Shown: positions 25,174-36,147 of the stretch, piece after piece
Layout: each line of letters begins with the position of its first letter
Position numbering within the stretch: the stretch's first letter is position 1
NCBI GenBank assembly: GCA_005765155.1
Contig: VCCP01000001.1
Location: 3,906,001-3,970,000, forward strand
Source: Zelopaecilomyces penicillatus
Taxonomy: Eukaryota; Ascomycota; Sordariomycetes; Hypocreales; Pseudodiploosporaceae
Length of the DNA: 64,000 nucleotides
Direction: 5' to 3'
Translations under genes and position numbers: made by a program
Notes under the pieces: model-generated
Told to the model about the DNA's origin: nothing
Database searches by the model: none
The model's input: the letters and a program-made list of their open reading frames with translations, nothing else

Positions 25174-27417
25174 AAAGCATACTTGCATACAGAAAGACAA
25201 AAGTCTGGCTATAAGCTCTCAATCATAAACCGCATGAAACTTAAGACGGCTGGGTGTTTTGAGGCGCATCTGAGATGGACCATTGTCCGGGGCGGTGTTA
25301 TTAGAGGCAAACATGATCTTTTTTTTCTTTCTAACTTTTTACCACTTCTTGATGTCGGTCCAGGGATGTTACTCTGGCTCGAATGGCTGCTTTGAGGCCA
25401 ATTTTTATATACTTTTTTTTATTATCATTCCTATATTCCACATGTTTGCCTCTCGTGCGCCGTTTCAGGACTACGACAGCCGGTTGGGCAATGGACGAGT
25501 GCTTTTGGGACTTGAAACGCTTGTAGTTGAAAGATGGTCAACAACCAAGCGGAGTAGAGAGGGAACTGTTGTTACTGGAACGGGTACATAGATTATGGAG
25601 CGAGAGGACAAACCCTTGTTAAATATTGAGCGGGTGGCCTGTGTTGATGTCTTGAGAAGATTAATGAAGATGAAGATGATGGACGTATCAAGTGTGTTTG
25701 CGCCGTTGCCATTTGTGAAATGTGGGATGATTGGTTACCTGGAGAGAGATTGACTCATTGGCAAAACCAACCATGAAAAGGCCTTGAATCTCCCCTGCTT
25801 GTCTGTGCACCTGGTACTATTCGGTCATGGACCATCTAAAAACAGGAAAATTGATGAATATTTCATTCAAAGGGCCGGCCGTAATGCGATACATGTGCCA
25901 AAGCTAATACTTTATGGGTGTGGCTGAAACGGACTGCCTAGGGTGGACAAGTTCGGCTTGCAACTTCTCGTCCATTGCCACTGGTGATTATATGTACCAC
26001 CTGCGGGGGTTGGCCGAGACACGAGGGTAAACCAACAATCCGATCTGTCTGGTGCGTGCGGATAGGGCTGGCCAAGGATGGATGAAGGATCAGGATGTGA
26101 GGGTGATGTGCTTACTTGCCGTTATCAGGCGAATTAGACGGTCAATTGGGTGTTACAACCTATTTGGTAACGGCTTTGTAGATTTTATAGGTTGCCTAGC
26201 CACTTTAGGTCATTAAAAATAACGATGTCACTGCCGTAAAGGCGTTTCGGGCTTAGATGGAAAGCAAGATGGTTAGGTTAGTAAGTAAGTAATAGACTCT
26301 GGCCAGCATTGGAAAAGGGTTGATTTGAGGCACAGGCCGCAGGACGCGGGAGCTCCCAGCAACGAACAGATAAGAACCTGAAACGCACACATAAAAAGAC
26401 AAGCAAGAAAAAGAAGACCGATGACGAGAATGGCATAAGAGAGACAGGGGATTGGTGGGAATGGGGAACCTCGCCAACTAGGAAAGGAAGATGGTCAGCG
26501 ATTGGGAGAAATGTGATGGGCAGTCGGTGTTTAGCTTTTGGGCTGTTTCATAAAGCGGGATGGATGGGCTGTTTGAGGGCGGGCCTTGGTGGTGAAGGGA
26601 GAGCATTGAAACAATGCGCGGGAATTGTTATGGTCCCCTGGCTTCCCTGATATGGTGTTATGTTTCTTGTTTCTATTGGAACTGCAACTGCAACTTCATT
26701 GATTATGTTGTGTATAAGTCCACGTGGAATGCGGTAAGAAACGTGGCAGATCCGAAGGGTGACGTTGATATTTGAGGGCAAGGTAGGTAGGTAGGTAGGT
26801 GTGATTGGAACCTCATCAATGGTGAGAAGGGAAATGAAATGGATGAGGAACAGGGGTTGGTTAGTTGGTTAAGGTCTAGAGAGTTGAGGTAGTATCGTGC
26901 GTGAAGTCGTACGAGCATGGTGCTGCTTAAGGTAAGGTATGCTAGAGTAAGGATGTGTTTCTTCTTCTTCTTCTTCTTCTTTTTTCCACCAACGCTAAGC
27001 ATGGGATGGAAAAGGGTAAACGCAACGCATGGTCCTAGATTATGATTACTGCATGCAACACTTCTCCTGCTGCAGGAACTGGACGATGATGGCGGCGGCG
27101 GCGGACGGACGGACGGACAGACAGACGGGGGGGGCGGCGCGGCGGATCTTGCAGTAACGGGAATGGCTGAAAGAGGCGACTTGGGTGGATTAATGCTCGT
27201 CTGCCCCGTATGATTTGGGGCGAGGCTGTGTGCAGTAGATTCTTCATCATTGATCCATACAAACCAGGTTTAAGTTGGGGTAGTCAGCGTCACAGTGAAG
27301 AGCCCATGATGGCGATGTGACGGAAGCTGTGGATGTGGGGGGGGAGAGTGGAGGGGAGGCCGCCTTGGGAGAGAAGAGGGTGTGATGGAGGGCGCACGTG
27401 GCCGCTGTGGTGCATTG

Positions 27418-27465
27418 AAGTAGAAGTAGAAGTAGAAGAAGAACAAGTAGAAGTAGAAGTAGAGG
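27418..27465. repeat. AGTAGA-type purine microsatellite
   Basis: Imperfect six-base AGTAGA/GAAGTA units repeat within a purine-rich strand. A frame through it encodes only Val/Glu-rich low complexity, so I do not treat it as coding. Confidence 0.8.
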
Positions 27466-28897
27466 CAGAAACAACAAAAGAAGTGGAAGAATTAGAAGAG
27501 GAGGGGGTGGGGGAGATGATACCTACTCCATGGAAGAAGCGGCAAATCCGGTCATTGGTTTGGTGATTATAGTTTCATTCAGGCCTGTGGTTGTTTCGTG
27601 CGGGAGCCAGCCATCATTACCATTATTGGCATTACTATCCGAGGAGGGGAAGAAATCGTCAATAAAAGATGAACCAATTGGCATTTCTTCATCTATACTG
27701 TCCGAGTACCGAGGGCCAGACTAATTGAAAGTTTCTGTTTACTTGGCCGTGTAATTAATTATCTCGTTGAATTAGCTCTTCGTGAGACCCGATTGGCCCG
27801 CCTCAAGTTTTCTTACTTTTCTCAACAAAAAAAAACAACCACAAACCAAACCCCGCGCCGTCCCCTTACCTATTACAGTTTCTCATCCGGGCATACACCA
27901 ATATGGCATATTCAGGTAGATACCAAGGTCAGTCAGTGATATATGTCTAAGGTAGGGTTGTAAGAAGAACAGCATTGAAAGACTGGCTGAATGTAGAAGC
28001 TCGAAAGGAGCTAAAAAGTGGGAGTGTGGGGAAGAGTGGTGTGGGTTTTGCTGCAACAAAGCACACCAAAAATAAGAATCGAAATTTGCATTACTCTTGC
28101 ATGTTGGGTGTTGCCTCGAATTGGTCTGAACAGGGTCAAAGATGTTAGTTGTGTTGCTCTACTCCGTACAGTAATAGTAATTCACGGTCCGTACCTGGAT
28201 GTAGTGCGTGACATATAGCGCTGGGGTGCGGCTGTTATTATTAGGAAGGTTTATTCTTAAAAGTTTTTGCGGAAGCGTGCAAAGCCTCGGCACTTTTTTT
28301 TATTCAGGGCAGGAATCCATCAAATGTGTGGGGGTATCAAGAGCGTCAGAGATAGGCATGGAGTATTACTATGTAGAGGCTGCTGTTCTTCTTCAATCGA
28401 CATCTGAAAATAGCAGCAGCAAAGTAGCTAAAGCTAAAAGCTAAACAAAACAATCCTTCGCGTAAACGATTCCGGGGCACCGCAAAACATTCGTCAGCCT
28501 TGTGGTGCGGGCAGAACGCCGCCACGCCTCAGCCCCGTAATTGTGTGCCTCGACTCGCGGCAAGCAAGGGGAGGCAGAGTGCGTACGTATTCGTATGGCT
28601 TCTTGTCCGTTGCCTTGGAGTCTTTGCGGCTGGTTCTTGTCGTTGTTGGTGGAGAAGAGCGAGAGAATGGCGAATGGACAGGGCTGGACAGGCAGGGCAA
28701 GGCAAAGGGCCGGAGAGAAATACGGAGCTCCATTTGCTGCAGTAGTCTGAGCGGCTAGGACGGAGGGGGTACAGACGGTCTGTGTACCTCGCTAGCATTC
28801 ACAGCAGATGCAGATCTTGGATTGTAGGCCCAAAGCCCATCAACGGGCCCAACACTTCCAGGCTGCTGCTCATTGACCGCTACGCAAGGCCGAGGTA

Positions 28898-28912
28898 CCC
28901 CCCCCCCCCCCC
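28898..28912. repeat. Poly-C tract, 15 nt
   Basis: This is an uninterrupted run of C in the presumed STE50 upstream region. Confidence 0.9.
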
Positions 28913-29799
28913 GGTAATATCCATCGTTACAGCGGGCTTTGTATCCTTCTGGCGCTTGGCTCAGGCTCTAACCAGCCACTGGCTGGGCTGCCATTCAACT
29001 ACCAATTACTACGGCTCTCCAACCCGGACCTACCTACCTACCTTACCTGCGTACGTACGTATGCTTTGTATGCTCAATGCTCTAGGTTGGCTTTCTGCCG
29101 TCGAGCCTTCAAAGTTCAAGCCCAGCATCGCATCGTGCCGCTCCCAAAGCGACGGGGCGCACGTCCAACGGCTAGTAGTAGGTACCTGCAGAGCGAGGCG
29201 TCAAAAAGCCAGGCCCATTAACCGTGTTGGACGCCCGTCGAACCATCCGTCCATCAACCTGACACCTCCACACCGTCCGTCGCTGCTGCCCCTCCTCTCA
29301 AGCATCTCAGCAAACCTAGCAACAAACTCAAAGCAACCAAACCCGGAGCCTCAGCAACAGGCACAGCCATAGGGATCGGTCCGCGAAGGGAAAGCCTCAA
29401 CGGACGACGAGACGCAGCAGCGGGCCCTTTTGCTTTTGCTGATAGGCAGGCCGCCCGCAACAGTCTTTGCTTCTTCTGGTTTCGAGCAGTCGAAAACACT
29501 CTGCTGCATGTCCGCTGCCACCGGCCCGATCCAACAGAACTTCTCTGATTGCTGCGCTCGCGCCCTCTCGCTCCTCGTCCTCCCCGATCCGGCGTTCAAA
29601 TTTCCACCAAAAACCCACCCGTCCCGTCCCCTGACCAGGCAAGCCTCATCAATCGACAGAGAACCAGCCAACTACCGTTGCTTGCTGGCATCCTTTTCGT
29701 CTTGAGCTACAAAGTGCAAAGGACGCCGGCGGCTCCCCCCCCTCCCTCTTCCCCTCAAATAGACGCCCGCAAATCGGGCGAGCTGGAGAGCTGGCAACC

Positions 29800-31488
29800 A
29801 TGATGAGCTTCGACGGAGGGACGGCGTATGCCGAGTCGGATGCCGATGACGAATATGAGCGAAGCATGGGCGACCACTCGCCCGTCGGCGACTCTGAAGC
29901 TTCACCTATCGACTCGGAGCTCTCGACTTCGGCAGAACACACGCCTACGACCTACGGACACCGGACCAGCGCCGACCGACTCCCCGAAACCATCATCAGC
30001 GAGTGGACGGCCGAGGAATGTGCAGACTTCATCGCCTCCATTGGCGTACCACAATACGCCGATGCTTTTCTGGGTATGTATATCCCCTTGATTTACCAGT
30101 TCGGGAGGCAATAATTTGCTTGTTCTGTTTGCAAGCTGCTCGATTGGATGAGTAGAAGGATATTTTTGGCTAACTGTGAGTGCTTGTTGATCGAACAGAA
30201 AACGAAATTGTCGGAGAAGCTTTGGTTGCCTTGCTTCATGATGATTTGAAGAGCATGGGAATTGCCAGCGTGGGCCACCGCCTGACGATATTAAAGAGCG
30301 TCTACGACGTCAAGAAGGCACAAGATATTCCGATTGAAAGCGACCACTACCTACCTCTTTGTAAGCTGATTTTACTACTCTGTCTACGGCTCTCATGCCA
30401 CCCCCCGCCCCCCTCACGGCCACAAATGCTGACCATGGTGTCTTATCTGGATTATAGCTGCCGATGCCGAAGCCCAATATGCAACTGCTACTTTGAAAGA
30501 TATCAAAAACCTCGTCGAACAGTTACGATTACGGGACGAGCGGATGGGCTTTTTGGAGCAAGATATGCGACGAATGGCGGACGACTTCAAGCGATTACGA
30601 GAGGATGTCCTTCCAGCTCTAAGATTAGCCAAGGATGCCCAACATCCGCTACCCAACGTGACCAGCAGTGGTCTATCTGCATATAGCTACGAACCCACAA
30701 TATCGCCGCCGCCAATTCCGACGCCACCTGGTGCTCAACCTGGTGATCGTGGCGTGAAGCGCCAGTACTCTCAGCGACGAATACTGATAGGAGCTACTCC
30801 AAAGAATGCTTCCCCCACACAATCGTCCCACGAAAGAACAATAGCAGAACAAACACTGGACCCTGCTAGTGCAGCAGAGCGAGCCGTCATGTCATCGTCG
30901 CACCTGGCCGCAATGAACGGATCCTCTGGACAGAACACCGTGTTATCTGCATATCCTTCACCCATTATACCGTCACCAACGTCTCCTCTGAACCAGATGA
31001 GCGGAACTACACTGGCATCTCGGTCTTACCGAAGCGACGCACCAACACCATCTTCGAGGTCAACTTTCAACGAAGCCGATCATGCACGGGAAAAGGCCAG
31101 AGGTGGCCCACAGCGACGCGAGACGCCGGTTCCAGACACGCCCAGCGCAGCAAGCAACGCTGCGGTGGAGATTTTCAAGTCATTCCGTGTTAGCATGGAT
31201 GATCCATGCCACAAAGTTCTTCCAGCCGCTCTACGAAAATATCAAATCAATGCACCATGGGATCAATACGCCTTGTACATTGTTTATGGGAACCAGGAAC
31301 GTGCTCTAGCTATGGATGAGAAGCCTTTAATCTTGTTTAAGCAGCTGGACAAGGAAGGCAAAAAGCCCATGTTTATGCTTCGGAGGACAAACAGTGCTCA
31401 AGTTGAAAGCGAACCGGGGAGTGCGGGCATGGCCAGCGCAGCTAGAGGCGCGTCAACGGGCTACGACCCACCTGGAGGCATTATATGA
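29800..31488 (+). CDS. ste50: Ste50-type MAPK cascade adaptor (SAM and RA domains)
   Basis: There are three exons, 29800-30073, 30199-30360 and 30458-31488, with introns of 125 and 97 nt, giving 488 aa. Both joins are GT-AG and restore the frame (DAFL-ENEIVGE and HYLPL-SADAEAQ). Ste50/Mst50 adaptors tether the MAPKKK Ste11 to Cdc42/Ras-type GTPases and the membrane in the mating/filamentation and osmotic-stress cascades. The acidic Ser-rich N-terminus is followed by a SAM domain at about 66-135 (ISEWTAEECADFIASIGVPQ through LKSMGIASVGHRLTIL). A coiled-coil segment lies at about 156-192 and a long Ser/Pro/Thr-rich linker follows, with several SP/TP sites that could be MAPK targets. The C-terminal Ras-association domain spans about 383-455 (EIFKSFRVSMDDPC to PMFMLRR). 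The start is the first of two adjacent ATGs. Confidence 0.94.
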
Positions 31489-31523
31489 CGGCACAAAGAC
31501 CAATTTTTGAGCAAGCTTATGCC

Positions 31524-31582
31524 CAGCATAGCAGGCTATTTACTATGCTGTAGCGTGGGTCACTGTCGATTGAAGAATCGAC
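31524..31582 (+). terminator. Tandem hairpins in the STE50 3' region
   Basis: Two perfect inverted repeats follow one another. CAGCATAG (31524-31531) pairs with CTATGCTG (31543-31550) around an 11-nt loop. GTCGATT (31565-31571) pairs with AATCGAC (31576-31582) around GAAG. An AATAAG element follows at once, a plausible poly(A) positioning signal. The elements lie 36-94 nt after the stop codon, so they are probably in the 3' UTR. Calling them a 3'-end or regulatory element is inference. Confidence 0.4.
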
Positions 31583-32744
31583 AATGAATAAGAGAAAAAA
31601 AAGAGACTTATGTTCTTTAGCCACGAAGTGATGCTTGGGTCGGGTTCTTCTGCTAAGCAAGGCACTGGCTTTTCAAACGTACAATGGCCAAGTTCGCGTC
31701 GGCCGTTGGGCTGAAATAGTTGTGCCCTTTACGCCACTCCTTTCAACACCAAAATATATCCGAATGGCTCTTATTTACGGCTGGTGCTGTGAAGGCGATT
31801 TCGAAACGCATACCGGGCTTCATCTAGAACAAACATATTCTGTGAGCCTAATCTCCCGAAATTAAAAAGCAGAATACTTTGGGCTTTCCTGTCGTCGTCT
31901 CTAGATGGAGGTCCTACTCCACTCACTACCCTCTCCGGTTTACTGCAAGAACCCTCAATGATGTTGTATACTTGAAGGAGAAAACCTGGAGATTGAAGGT
32001 TTTTGCTCTGGACAATCAAGTAATAGCTTCAGATGATTGTCAGGGTCAGAATGCGTCAACATGTTTATGGGTTCCTATGTGAGAAAGTTTTTGGATAACG
32101 GATTGGGTTGTACCGGACCTATGGGTTCATATATTGGGACAAGGCGTTGGCAAAAAAAATATGAGAACATGGGTAATGGACTCAGGCCATTTGTATGTGC
32201 GTATGTCTACACTCATGGTCATGGGGTCATGGGAGGCATACGATTCCAGTTCGTAATCAGGAGACCATGATGGAACAATACGCGTGGCAAGAGGAGGTGC
32301 ACTTGATTCTCGGATATGTTAATTGTTGACAAACATAAGAAGAGGACACATGGATGAGCAAAGGCAGAATAAATGAAACGAGAGTCCCAGGGACGAAACA
32401 ATTTATTGTGCGGAGTTGTAAACCTCTCTAACCAGGGGTATGTCCGGTTGCACTAGTATGCCACGGGTGAGGGATAGTATCTTGACAGTCAAGTGCGAAT
32501 GAAATCAACATGAGCGGAACTATTGAGCTTGTCTGTGAATGCCAACTGGTCTAGGCTTGTTCCCATGTGAATACAGTGATGTGAATGTGCGGCATGGAGA
32601 CAATTGCAAATCAGAGTGTTTGTCTAACTAGTGGATGATTGACTGTTTCATTGACTGTCTGCGTGTTTGGCATTGAAGTGTATGTTTTGACTGAAGTAAG
32701 GGTGGGTAGGCCAGTGAATCAGTAATGACACTTGAAAAAGCAAA

Positions 32745-32745
<1 letters not shown>

Positions 32746-32776
<31 letters not shown>
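32746..32776. repeat. Poly-G tract, 31 nt
   Basis: This is an uninterrupted run of 31 G, the longest G/C homopolymer in the window. It is capable of G-quadruplex formation. The assembled length may be unreliable because sequencing through such runs is error-prone. Confidence 0.9.
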
Positions 32777-33248
32777 CTTATTGATGAATAGGTGTTGATT
32801 GTTTTTGGGCCTTTTTGGCTTGCAGTTTGCTTTATGTATTGCTTTTATTGGGGGATCCCTTTGTATTTCATGATGGGCACAAACGGGGATGTGAATGCGA
32901 TATTGTTGATGTCATGATGTTAAAATAAATAAAAACTTTAACTTATCGTCTTTGACACTTTGCGAGATTTCTGCCATTTTCTTCAACTGTTGACATTTAA
33001 GAGAGAGAAGAGAAACTGAAAGTTTGACAATGAAATTCATACGAAAATCTGGAGGGGAAAAAAAGGAATACGCAAGGGAGGGAAGGACAAAGGTCTTGGA
33101 ATTTCCCCATTTTAGAGAAGGGGGCTTTTCTTCTTGTTTTCCACTTTATGCTGACGAAAAAGGCAGATTTGAATTCGTCATTACCGTTTTGAGGATCAGG
33201 ATCTGGGGGAAAAGCTAGTGACAAGGTGTTGACGGGGTTTTGAGTTGT

Positions 33249-33254
33249 TATAAA
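33249..33254 (+). promoter_or_regulatory. TATA box candidate for the small membrane protein ORF
   Basis: A TATAAA hexamer lies about 235 nt upstream of the ATG at 33485, with a pyrimidine-rich and CA-repeat leader between. It supports, but does not prove, transcription of the downstream ORF. Confidence 0.3.
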
Positions 33255-33444
33255 TGGGGTGTAAGTATGAGCAAGGCTCTTATGAATGGAAGAACATGCT
33301 GATGGTTTTTCTAAATCTATAGACTGCGCCTTTACAGAGACTACTTTTTTTTCGCTCCAAAGAAAAGGGCTCAATCTTCAACTAGTACCCTTTTTCACGT
33401 CTAGTACGCGATAAGAAAGACCACTCACTCACCTCTCTCTCACA

Positions 33445-33447
<3 letters not shown>

Positions 33448-33485
<38 letters not shown>
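33448..33485. repeat. (CA)19 microsatellite
   Basis: A perfect CA dinucleotide run ends directly at the ATG of the small ORF at 33485, so it would lie in that gene's 5' leader and be prone to length variation. Confidence 0.95.
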
Positions 33486-33487
<2 letters not shown>

Positions 33488-33736
33488 GACAACGGCGGCT
33501 TCCACATTCCACATTCCCTCTTATGGTACTCACGACACGGCTCCAGCTCAGACAGAGTCCTGCGCGGGCTACTCTTCGGCGTGGCGATTGGCGTTGCCGT
33601 CAGCATCATGGTGTGCTGCTGGCTGCCGTGTTTGCAGCAACGTAGGAGGCCGCGGAGAGTGTATCGATTGCAAGCGGAGGGAGGGGGATTGGTGGGTGTG
33701 CAGCAGTATGAGTTGAGTAACCGGCGGGTGCGCTGA
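33485..33736 (+). CDS. Putative small single-pass membrane protein
   Basis: This is an 83-codon ORF with an ATG in good context (ACACATGG) and third positions mostly G or C, unlike neighbouring non-coding frames. It is not a family I recognise. Visible features are a 25-residue polar N-terminus, a hydrophobic helix at about residues 28-51 (LLFGVAIGVAVSIMVCCWLP) and a very basic juxtamembrane block (QQRRRPRRVYR). The tail contains QQYELS. The positive-inside rule predicts a cytosolic C-terminus. The paired Cys residues at the end of the helix could be palmitoylated. A TATA candidate lies about 235 nt upstream. The main alternative is a chance ORF; codon choice and the clean TM-plus-basic architecture argue against that. 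Confidence 0.45.
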
Positions 33737-34530
33737 AAGAAATAAAAAAAAGACATGTGTGTGTATTTGGCTTAGAATTATAGAATGGCCCTCACGGGGA
33801 TTCCAAGTGCGCTGGATTAATGAAAACAAAATATAATAAAGATTCGATTTACCAGATGCTCTAGGGTAGGGAGATTCACAGACTATCGCGAGTTTTTGTT
33901 GTCATTTGTTTTGTCAGGGATGAGTGTCAGGCCAGCACAGCCCCCCACTGTTCGTGACAACAAACGGCTGTGGCGCAGCGCTTTCTTTCAGTGACGTTGT
34001 GTGTGTTCTGGGCGGTTCGCGATAAACATACGTAATCAGCTACAGCCTCGGAGGGAAGATGGACGCGTTTTCGTCACCAAGAGGGGCTTCTTTTCTCCCT
34101 AACTTCATTATGTCTATTATGCATATTATTAGGATACAATAAAAATACGTAGTAAAATATCTATTTTTGGAATATTAGCTACCTACTGACAGATTTATGC
34201 TGTTTAACAACTTGCCCCCTCCGTCTTGGCAACAGCCTCGTGACCTTTCCCCCCCCCCTCGCTGTATCGAAACATCAGGCCGCCCTGGCTGAGCTGTGAA
34301 TGCTGATCGCCGACTGTGACACGTAATCCTCCCTTTCAAGCTCTTCTGGCCGCTCTCAACTTAATAGCTAGTTTGTGAGCTTTCTGTTTTGGCCAACTGC
34401 TGCGGCATACACTCTAGCAAAGTCCAGATAATCTCGTTGTTCCTGTGTTTTTGTCCTTTGCCCCTCCTCCCCCACCTCTAGGAACCCCCCGTTCAAACTC
34501 TTTGGGGCTCAAGAGCAAACACCACCAGCC
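33737..34530. other. Promoter region of the 34531 gene
   Basis: These 0.8 kb have an AT-rich 5' part and a CT-rich leader (about 34430-34530) typical of fungal 5' UTRs. A short poly-C run lies near 34250. No ORF is supported. Confidence 0.5.
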
Positions 34531-36147
34531 ATGCTTGACGAGAACTTTCCAACCTACCGTCTCAAACCGTCGTCTGACAACCCGCTCCACACGCTCCTCT
34601 ACTTTACGCACAACGGCTCCGACCCTTCGCCCGAATACCTTATCAAACGGCCGCCGGCGTCGGCCTCGAAGCACCAGTATGCGCTCGCTCTCTTCGATAT
34701 CCACTGCCAATCCATCATCTATGGCGAAATTCTCGTGAGGCCCGACTGGGCCCAGCCGACACTCTCCGCTGCCGAGCTGCGCGCCCAGAATGGCGCCGCA
34801 CCGCCCGTGATGCCCCTAATGCCCGAGGCCTTCTCTATAATGCTGTACAACCCGGACATCAGCATCGCCGTCAAGCGGCACCGCCCGGGTAGTTGGAACA
34901 AGGACTCTTGGACGTTTGAGATCCCAGAGCGCACATTTCGGCTACCGAGTGCTAGTCAGATCGACCAGGAGAGCGGAGGCAACGAAGATCGGGTCTCGGA
35001 GCTGACGCCCAAGGTGGTGTTTCAGTGGAAGCGAGATGGGCGCTTGAGCAAAGACCTGACGTGCTACATGTGCGGGCGTAGTGTTGGCGATAAGAAGAGC
35101 AAGGAGCCGGATATCACTGTGGCCATGTACCGCGGCGGGAAGAATGAGGATATGGTGAGCATCTACGAGCCCAACATGGCACGTGTCGAGGTGGAGGATC
35201 GCAAAGGCCTCGAGGTTGTGTTGTTGCTTAGCGCAGAGGTGATTCGGGATCTATATCTCAGTCCTCGACAGGACCCCTTTAACTTTACCAACACCACACC
35301 ACCTGCTATGGCGAATGGGCGCAACGCCGGTGCAAAGCCGCAGTCTGACCCTGCTCTTGTTTCCGGTGCTCTGGGCGGCATACCCAGCCCGCCCCCAGGA
35401 CAACAGCGACCTCCTCCCAGCTCATCAGGTCCGTCTCAGAACAGAGATGCGGCAAGACAGGCGGAGATTGATGCCGAGACGCAGAGGCTTAAAGCCATGG
35501 TTGCTGAAGAGGAGCGGCAAACCAGAGATAGACTAGCGCGGGAGGAGGAGGAAATCACTAGAAAGATGCTGCAGCGGGAGGAGGATGAGCTGCGGCAGCA
35601 GAAGCAGGCTGAGATTGACAGAGAGACGGAGCGTCTGCGAAGAGAGTATGGCGTCCAGACTCCGAGTATCCAACCGCAAGATGGTCCCTCACCGGCGCTT
35701 CCTCCACGACCAAACCAGCAGCAGCAGCAGCATCAACCTATAGCTGGGACACTGAATAGTGGCACATGGTACGGACCGGCGGGAGGGACCCAGTTACAGC
35801 CGGGCATGCCGCCAAGACCGAACAGTGTGGGGCCGCCGCCAAGACCAGCGTTCAATAACAACAACAACTATTACAGCAGCAACAATAACAATGCCGGCCC
35901 ATCTTGGCAGCAGCCGCCACCTCTGCAGCAGAATACACAGCCAGGAGGACAACAGCAGCCGCAGCAAAACAACAACAACAAGAAACACAGTAACCCGCTG
36001 GGGGCGTTTATGCACGGGGGCCCATACGCAGGATCAGGCGGTGCAGCGGCGGCGGCGGCAAGTGTAAGCAACCTGTTTAGCAGTAGTAATCGGACGGAGG
36101 AGGACAAGAGGAAGAAGGCGAAGAAGAAGAGGAGTGTGCATTTTTAA
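34531..36147 (+). CDS. Conserved fungal protein with coiled coil and Q/N-rich tail
   Basis: This is a single exon of 538 codons. I recognise it as a conserved filamentous-fungal hypothetical but know no function. Residues about 1-245 form a folded, beta-rich-looking region with aromatic/hydrophobic strands (ALALFDIHCQSIIYGEILVR, AFSIMLYNPDISIAV, KVVFQWKRDG). A CYMCGRS pair of cysteines lies at about 178-184, followed by PDITVAMYRGG and GLEVVLLLSAEVIRDLY; the pattern resembles tubby-like/LURP barrel proteins, but I cannot confirm this. A Pro/Ser linker precedes a charged coiled coil at about 306-373 (Glu/Arg/Gln heptads). The region about 395-510 is Gln/Asn/Pro-rich and prion-like, with CAG and AAC codon runs. 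The C-terminus is a basic KRKKAKKKR block at about 528-536 that could act as a nuclear localisation signal. Confidence 0.85.
   Translation: MLDENFPTYRLKPSSDNPLHTLLYFTHNGSDPSPEYLIKRPPASASKHQYALALFDIHCQSIIYGEILVRPDWAQPTLSAAELRAQNGAAPPVMPLMPEAFSIMLYNPDISIAVKRHRPGSWNKDSWTFEIPERTFRLPSASQIDQESGGNEDRVSELTPKVVFQWKRDGRLSKDLTCYMCGRSVGDKKSKEPDITVAMYRGGKNEDMVSIYEPNMARVEVEDRKGLEVVLLLSAEVIRDLYLSPRQDPFNFTNTTPPAMANGRNAGAKPQSDPALVSGALGGIPSPPPGQQRPPPSSSGPSQNRDAARQAEIDAETQRLKAMVAEEERQTRDRLAREEEEITRKMLQREEDELRQQKQAEIDRETERLRREYGVQTPSIQPQDGPSPALPPRPNQQQQQHQPIAGTLNSGTWYGPAGGTQLQPGMPPRPNSVGPPPRPAFNNNNNYYSSNNNNAGPSWQQPPPLQQNTQPGGQQQPQQNNNNKKHSNPLGAFMHGGPYAGSGGAAAAAASVSNLFSSSNRTEEDKRKKAKKKRSVHF

Larger units (their letters stand above)
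25174..29799. other. Intergenic between LCB2 and STE50
   Basis: These 4.6 kb contain no convincing gene. Notable content: a TTC triplet run (about 26958-26984), GCGG and GACG short tandem repeats (about 27090-27130), an AGTAGA-type repeat (about 27418-27465), GTAGGTAG repeats near 26785, poly-C at 28898-28912 and CCTA/CGTA repeats near 29030-29060. The last 1 kb is CT-rich and GC-rich and is the likely STE50 promoter and leader. Confidence 0.55.
31489..33484. other. Intergenic downstream of STE50
   Basis: These 2.0 kb hold two strong hairpins immediately after STE50, a 31-nt poly-G run, a TATA-like element and a long CA repeat. No protein gene is supported here. Confidence 0.6.

Noticed and set aside
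26156..26194. 8-bp inverted repeat CAACCTAT/ATAGGTTG
   Set aside because: The stem is short with a 23-nt loop in AT-rich sequence, and such pairs are expected by chance in 64 kb.
28782..29372. 196-codon plus ORF upstream of STE50
   Set aside because: It runs through poly-C and CCTA repeats and has Pro/Ser/Arg-biased composition. This is the promoter region.
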